Assembly (NCBI RefSeq): GCF_011397635.1
Contig: NC_064754.1
Coordinates: 28,748,543 to 28,812,542, forward strand
DNA length: 64,000 nucleotides
Source of the DNA: Epinephelus fuscoguttatus
Lineage: Eukaryota > Chordata > Actinopteri > Perciformes > Serranidae
Reading direction: 5' to 3'
How positions within the stretch are numbered: the stretch's first letter is position 1; each line of letters begins with the position of its first letter. Under the pieces are notes generated by a model. It was given only the letters and a program-made list of their open reading frames with translations. It searched no databases and was not told the DNA's origin. Below are positions 58,610 to 64,000 of this stretch, in pieces. The translations under genes and the position numbers were made by a program.

Positions 58610-60129
58610 GGGCCTGTATCACGAAGCGAGATCAACCTTTCCTGGGTTACCCAGACCTATCCTGGGTTGACTAACCCTAACAATGGCAATCAGGATAATC
58701 GGTATCACGACGCTGGATGTCAACTCGGTAACTCAACCCAGAGTTGCTTTATCAAGAGCCGTGAACGCGCACGCAGCGGACCAATCACAATCATGAGAGA
58801 AGCGCAGCGTCACTGAGCGTCCTCACAGAGCGCCGTATGTGAGGGGAAACAAGTATTTCTCGTGAGGCTCATAGAGTAATTCTACTAAAATATGAGGAGG
58901 AGAAAAGCAGCTTTACAGAAAAGGCCAACACCGTGGCAGCTGCAGGAGGAGGAAACATGCGTGGCAACGCATAACGGGATGAATAATATTTAGCTTTAGT
59001 TTAGATTAGTTTATTTGCACATAATGTTAAAAACAGACAGTATAAAATTTACAAGATTAAAAAAAGAAAAGTGCCAGAGAGGTTAGAAGCCACTAAAAGC
59101 CTATCAAAGAAATTCCCCTGTCAAAACATCAATGAAATCACATAATAGACAAGAAAAAAAAGTGAGGAAAGAAGAAATAGAGGAAGAGAGAGGGAAAAAT
59201 CAAGACAAAACAAGGTAGCAAATAAAATGATGTGTAGGTTAAATTACTCATCACTGGTTCAAGTAGCTACAGTACCTGTACCTGTACATCTGACACTGAT
59301 CACACCCTTGAATCCCATGAAATCAATGCTGCGCAGATGAATTGCGTGTATTATCGTCTAACATCATTGCGTCTGATAAATTGGTCTTCTTTGTCATAAC
59401 GTTATATAGCCTATGCTACAATAAAGCTTAAAGCTGACGCCACAATTAAATCATATCAACACCAAACTGATAGTCTGAATAAAATCATCCTGATATTGAG
59501 CTGTGATAGAAATTAACAGCTGTGCAAAAATATACCTAGTCTCCCTCTTTAAAAAACAAAAAGGAAAATCCCTCAAACACCATGAAGTGTAGACATGATA
59601 GGCTACTTTACACATTTCCAGCAGCAAAGCTGTCAATTAGGCCCATTATCTTTAACAGGGATCATTTCCTCCAACAAAACAAAATGTTGGCACTAATTAA
59701 TGGTGCTATTAAGTGTCCACAAATGATCAGTTTCTTTCTTATGAAGGGGTGGGATGAAATTACAACTTCTTTCCACTCCTTTTTGAACAATCTTTTCATT
59801 GTCTGTTGTTGTTGCTTTCTTTTCTTTTTTAATGTTCAAAATAAACTTTCAAATCAAAGTCAATCAAATGAATTAAACTTCCCGTCATGACTGGGCTGCA
59901 TTTCTGTCATTTTTTTTCCGAACAGCTGATTGGCCAGTGGGTGGTGCTTTTTATAGGATCAGATTCAACCCTGAACTTACCCTGCTCCGGAGCAGGATAG
60001 CCGTTCAGAGTAAGTTACCATGGTGATCTACCCCGATAAGAACTGAACCGGCTTCGTGAGACCGAAAACCCAGGGTTAACCCTGAAGTTACCTCGCTGAG
60101 ACATTAATCCTGCTTCGTGATACAGTCCC
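58610..60129. mobile_element. Non-autonomous DNA transposon with terminal inverted repeats
   Basis: The left end GGGCCTGTATCACGAAGCGAG matches the inverted right end (CTTCGTGATACAGTCCC). CTG flanks both ends (58607-58609 and 60130-60132), a possible 3 bp target duplication. Further inside both ends carry CCTGGGTT/AACCCAGG words. No transposase is present. The middle (about 59000-59880), with TTTATTTGCACATAATG at one side and a TTCAAAATAAACTTTC tail at the other, may be a second element nested inside. A PIF/Harbinger-like origin is possible but not shown. Confidence 0.65.
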
Positions 60130-60940
60130 CTGGTAAGGCGTTGTTTTTGTTTGTTTGTTTGTTTGTTTGTTTATCAGTAAGTGACTCTTTGCCCCATCCT
60201 ACATTCTTCCCCCAACTAACTACACAGAGCCTTAAGCCAGTGCAGCACTCCCTATTTTTTCTTTATTATCAAAGCTGAAAGATGTCTGGAAATAGACTAT
60301 GCCAAATGAAGGTTTTCATGCAGGGCAAAAACATGCAAAGAAACAGAGTTTTTCTACGTTTAAACTTTTTACAGAAAACCTTATATTTGGATGTAACCCC
60401 TTTTTGTAATCACCAACATGTTTGATTAGTACCTGTAATTTAATTACATATTTATTCTCAGTAACTGTAACTGATTACAGTTGCATTAATGTTGTAATTT
60501 ATTTGCATGTAACCAGTTGCTCCCCAACACTGGCCAAGATTATGTGCAGTGCATTTTGTTAGTCAATATGAGACATTTTAAACCAATATTTTAGCAATGT
60601 CAGTTTAATTTCTTGAACCACTGAGAAATTCGACTACTGGTAGTTAAACTAGCCTGCTAAACGTTCCCAGAAAATAAAATTAAGTGCTTCTTTTTTTTTG
60701 ATGACAGAAGACTGTTGATTTACAAGTTTTAGAAAACCCTGAGCTGCTCCTGAAGGCAGCACCGTGGCAAGGACATATTTCTCCTTAACTCTTTATTTAA
60801 CAAAATAAAAAATGAAGAAGAAGAAGAACAAGACAACATGACAGGTGAAGTATTATCAGTCTTTATATTTTAAAACGTTGTCGACATGAGCACATTAAAT
60901 GACATTTTAAGTTTACAGAAAGGCTGTCAAACGGAAGTTG
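60130..60940. other. Intergenic stretch, nothing recognised
   Basis: A (GTTT)n run lies at 60144-60172. Otherwise AT-rich DNA without exon signals. Confidence 0.4.
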
Positions 60941-61112
60941 TATAAATTACGATGTACAGTGAACGTGACATGAAGATAAACAGACGCGCACGATGCAGAC
61001 AGTTGAGGTTCTCAACGTTACGGATTATTTAGCTAAAGATACATTAATTTAGACGGAAAGCTGCTGTGTAAACTATATTTTTCTGTGTATGTAAGACTCA
61101 AGGGATATCCAG
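60941..61112 (+). promoter_or_regulatory. Probable promoter and untranslated first exon of the right-edge gene
   Basis: A CG-rich patch is followed by a strong donor (CCAGgtaagt) at 61113. GTTAGCTCGCGTTAGC and AAGTTAGCTAAC words follow to about 61385, as at the other gene starts. No long frame is present, so the exon is likely 5' untranslated. Confidence 0.45.
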
Positions 61113-61683
61113 GTAAGTGCTGCTGATGTTAACGCCCTTGTCACGTTAGCTCGCGTTAGCTTCAAGTTACACTGCCGTTAAAGTTAGCTAACACTGATAA
61201 ACGTTGTAATGCCACAGTAACGTACCACTGTGTCAGGCTCGAGGCAGCAGTTAATGTCCCCTCACTGCTATAACCTTATTATTTTGACAGGCTGAACTGT
61301 ATTTTATTAAATCGTCAAATGTCTGCGGTGAACTTTGACATTCACATGATTTAGTAACGCAGGGCTAGCTGTAGTTAGCTAAGTATAACATAATGCTCCT
61401 CGGACAGTGTTCATCATGCCATATCAGTATGGGCCCTCGTCATACCTCGACCTTGAGACATTATACCAAGGCATTGCTAGGTTTTATTTAAAAGTATAGC
61501 TATATAAACACGATATGTTCTCATGTGTACCCTCGAGATGAAGGTAAACAGTCTACAGTACAAGATGCAGCTTGACTTTAATGTACAGTTATGATCGTTA
61601 AACAAATTAAACATAGAAATTATAGTAATTTATGACGGTGTAATGGCACATTTATGGGAGCCTTTTTCCCCAGCTTAAATGCT

Positions 61684-61688
<5 letters not shown>

Positions 61689-61726
<38 letters not shown>
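61689..61726. repeat. (GT)n microsatellite
   Basis: About 18 GT units in the first intron of the right-edge gene. AAGTAAAAC/AAGTATATGTA repeat-type words follow at 61810-62000. Confidence 0.95.
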
Positions 61727-62288
61727 GACTAATGACCCCATAGATATACTCATCTTTAGTCCCTGACTTTTAAAAATCCATTAAAGCAATGGCAGAAGAT
61801 GTTTTCAGATCTTTTACTTAAGTAAAACCAGTAACAGCACAGTGTAGAAATATGCTGTTACAAGTTAAAAGTCCTAACATAACTTAAATATATAATTGTC
61901 AAATAAATAAAGTGGAGCAGAAGTATATGTAGCAGAAAATGGAAATATTCAAGAAAAGTATATGTACCTCAAAACTGCACTTAAGTACAGTACTTCAGTA
62001 ATTTTATTTAGTTAAATTCCATCACTGCATTGTAGTTCCCGTAATTTTTGTCTTAAGCATCCATCTGCTCTCTGTTAGCCTGCATCGTTCGTCTCTGATA
62101 GTGCTAAAGCGAAATCGTCAAACTTAACTGTCAAATCAATTTCACTCCAGCGGTTCTTATGCACACTTCTCCCACCAGCTCCAATTATCAGGAAATGAGA
62201 TTTTCCACCCAACTGAATTTTGTGTGCTGTCTCTGTTTCTGTCTCTCACATGTTCAACCGCTCACTTAGACAAGCATACACTGTCAGG

Positions 62289-62660
62289 ATGGTGTCGTAC
62301 AAGCGGCTGAACCCTGAAGATGTTCAGTTTTCCAATGCAGCTTTGTCAGAAGAGCCTCGTCCTGTCCATGAAGAAGTCCCAGTGAGTTCATGTGTTTATG
62401 TAGACCGCTTCCTCTGGCTTGAACCTTCTGCAGTCAGATTTAAAGTGCAAATTGTTGGTCTTTTTCTGTAGATTTAAATAATTGATGTCGAGAGTTCATG
62501 CTCTTTATTTGGGCAGCCAATGTTATAAATCTAGCCATGCTAGTCTAATTATTTCATTGTTTGATAGTTGTAGTTTGATTTTCTTAAGAGCTAATGAATA
62601 GTTTTCTCAGTCCCAGCCTCTCAGCTGTGAGGATTTGTTGCCTTTTGTTTGAGTTGTGAT

Positions 62661-62700
<40 letters not shown>

Positions 62701-64000
62701 CTTTATTTAATCCCCAGGAGGAATTTAAAATGTCCTCAGCAGCAGGGGCAAGAATGACAAAAGACACAAATCACAAGAACACAGCACACATACTTGCATA
62801 AGAAAAATCCTAAAAGTACATGAGATCACAAGGTGTGAATAAAAGGTATAAAAGGGTGTATAAAAACAGTACAATAAATATCTTTGTAGAAAAGGAAGAA
62901 TGGTTCAAAGTGCATATGAGTTTGATCAGAGGGAGGAGTTGTTCAGTTGTATTGCTGTGGGTATGAATGATTTTTTGTAGCGCTCTTTTGAACAGTGGGG
63001 GAGTCTGTATCTGGTGCTGAATGTGCTCTTAGGAAACAAAATGATTGTTGGTTTTGGACTAAACAAGTGATAAGTGATAATGAAAACAATTTTTAGTTGG
63101 AGCCCTTCAGTCTGTCTCTGTAATGGCTTGAGACAGCTCTAGGTTGTTTTGAGGGTGCCACTTTAGATTGTTTCAGGAGTTTGTGTTTCCCATTTTTTAT
63201 GTTTTAGTCTGTAACACTGCTGCCTGTTTTGGACACTGTTGAAGATGATATTTTTATTTTAAAGTAGAACTTTGGTATTTATCAACTTGAATCTTATTTC
63301 CCAACGTTTTTGTGTCTACCTGACTTGTGGGAACAATTTTTGAATTGGTCCAGTTTTGAGAGAGCGCTGCAGCCAGCAGCAGTGAAACAGTCTACAGTGT
63401 AATGAGAAGTCTCATTCTGAAATCTCTTGAGCGGTGACTTATTACATGAGTGAGAGTTGGAGAGATGAGTGCCATTAATAGTTTGGTTTTTTTTGAGTAC
63501 AGAAAGCATATCTTAACCTTATCTGAAAGTTTTCAGTGTTGTGGCTGAATATTTAGCAGACTTTGACAACGTAAAAAAAAAGTCTGCAAGATTTACGAAC
63601 AAGTCGTCTCCTTCAGCGAGACTTGGACACAAGACCGAGCAGAACAAGCAAAAGGTATAGAAAAAAAATGTCAGTCTCAAAATAACAACCTGAGCCTGAT
63701 AGTTGCAAAAACAAGCACTCTCAATGGCGGCACAAAAACATGGGAAAATACTGTATGGTCTAGGTCGAAAAATACTGGAATTGCCCTTTAATGAGGCTTT
63801 CCTGGTTAAATTAAAAAAAAAAAACCATGGTAGCTCTCAAGGATCAGCAGTTTTTTACAGTACAAAAAAATAGTTTCTCTTGATTGCTTTTGTGTGTCTT
63901 ATTTGATTTCCTTGTTGTGTTTTAAGGTGCCGGAGCCAGAGGAAGCCTCCTTGCTTCCACAGAGGCCGGCATGCTCTGTCACCACAGGTTTCCTTGTGAT
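62289..64000 (+). CDS. N-terminus of an unidentified protein, cut by the window edge
   Basis: Exon 62271-62381 follows a TTCTG-rich tract and CACTTAG; the ATG at 62289 opens MVSYKRLNPEDVQFSNAALS and the exon ends phase 0 at a gtgagt donor. Exon 63927 onward (acceptor TTTTAAG) continues in phase with PEPEEASLLPQRPACSVTTG and is cut at 64000. The peptide turns hydrophobic at the edge (FLV), which might be the start of a membrane segment and would then suggest a type II membrane protein. I do not recognise the gene. Confidence 0.6.
62654..63060 (-). mobile_element. 3' end of a LINE with (GATA)n tail, minus orientation
   Basis: A (GATA)n run of about 11 units at 62658-62700 is followed by CTTTATTTAATCCCCAGGAG. 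Further in, the minus strand reads LPHCSKERYKKSFIPTAIQL before a stop, the usual C-terminus of a fish LINE reverse transcriptase. The element is strongly 5'-truncated and lies in an intron of the right-edge gene. Confidence 0.65.

Noticed and set aside
1-64000. Search for LTR elements, tRNA and rRNA genes
   Set aside because: No paired long direct repeats with retroviral-type coding sequence, no tRNA cloverleaf and no rRNA-like stretch was seen by eye.

Overview
The window looks like nuclear DNA of a ray-finned fish, probably a percomorph teleost. The evidence is short GT-AG introns, Tc1-type DNA transposons, several teleost-style LINE and MITE remnants, many microsatellites, a fish-type TRIM gene, and a tandem cluster of C2H2 zinc-finger genes. 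No rRNA, tRNA, CRISPR array, LTR element or bacterial-style operon was seen.

Layout. (a) 1-1000: a probable divergent promoter with a short minus-strand first coding exon (301-361). (b) 3438-18326, plus strand: a long C2H2 zinc-finger gene (ZNF gene 1) of at least eleven coding exons, with two Tc1 elements in its introns (10006-11629 and 14492-16154). (c) 18327-22940: repeats, including a 5'-truncated LINE. (d) 28561-22941, minus strand: an eleven-exon gene joining an N-terminal THAP domain to a Kolobok-like transposase body, in phase throughout (696 codons plus stop). (e) 30575-33977, plus: ZNF gene 2. (f) 37709-36051, minus: an intronless RING/B-box/coiled-coil/PRY-SPRY TRIM gene. (g) 39159-48539, plus: two near-identical ZNF genes (3 and 4) from a tandem duplication of about 4 kb (about 40073-44513 and 45797-49782). 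(h) 51533-56295, plus: ZNF gene 5, carrying two finger arrays separated by acidic exons. (i) 56296-62270: intergenic repeats, including a 1.5 kb DNA-transposon-like element with terminal inverted repeats. (j) 62271 to the right edge: the start of an unidentified plus-strand gene.

The zinc-finger genes form one family. Genes 1 to 4 share a short finger exon (two fingers, four in gene 2) ending in a GNLKTH-containing finger and a phase-1 donor, then a last exon with six or seven fingers and a basic GRP(K/R)QQ tail. Genes 1 and 5 share an acidic leader exon containing GGLINSDGE. Acidic exons with (I/V)KEEEE cores, which fit acidic SUMO-site consensus, occur in genes 1 and 5. All are predicted nuclear DNA-binding regulators with unknown targets.

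The most interesting items are the THAP/transposase gene, which keeps a perfect spliced reading frame but has Lys where the family usually has its last acidic residue; the gene 3/4 pair, with a 290 bp identical patch beside a burst of change in one recognition helix; the array of small basic exons in gene 1; and an intact-looking Tc1 transposase. All splice models were worked out by eye from splice sites and phase, and none was checked against transcripts.
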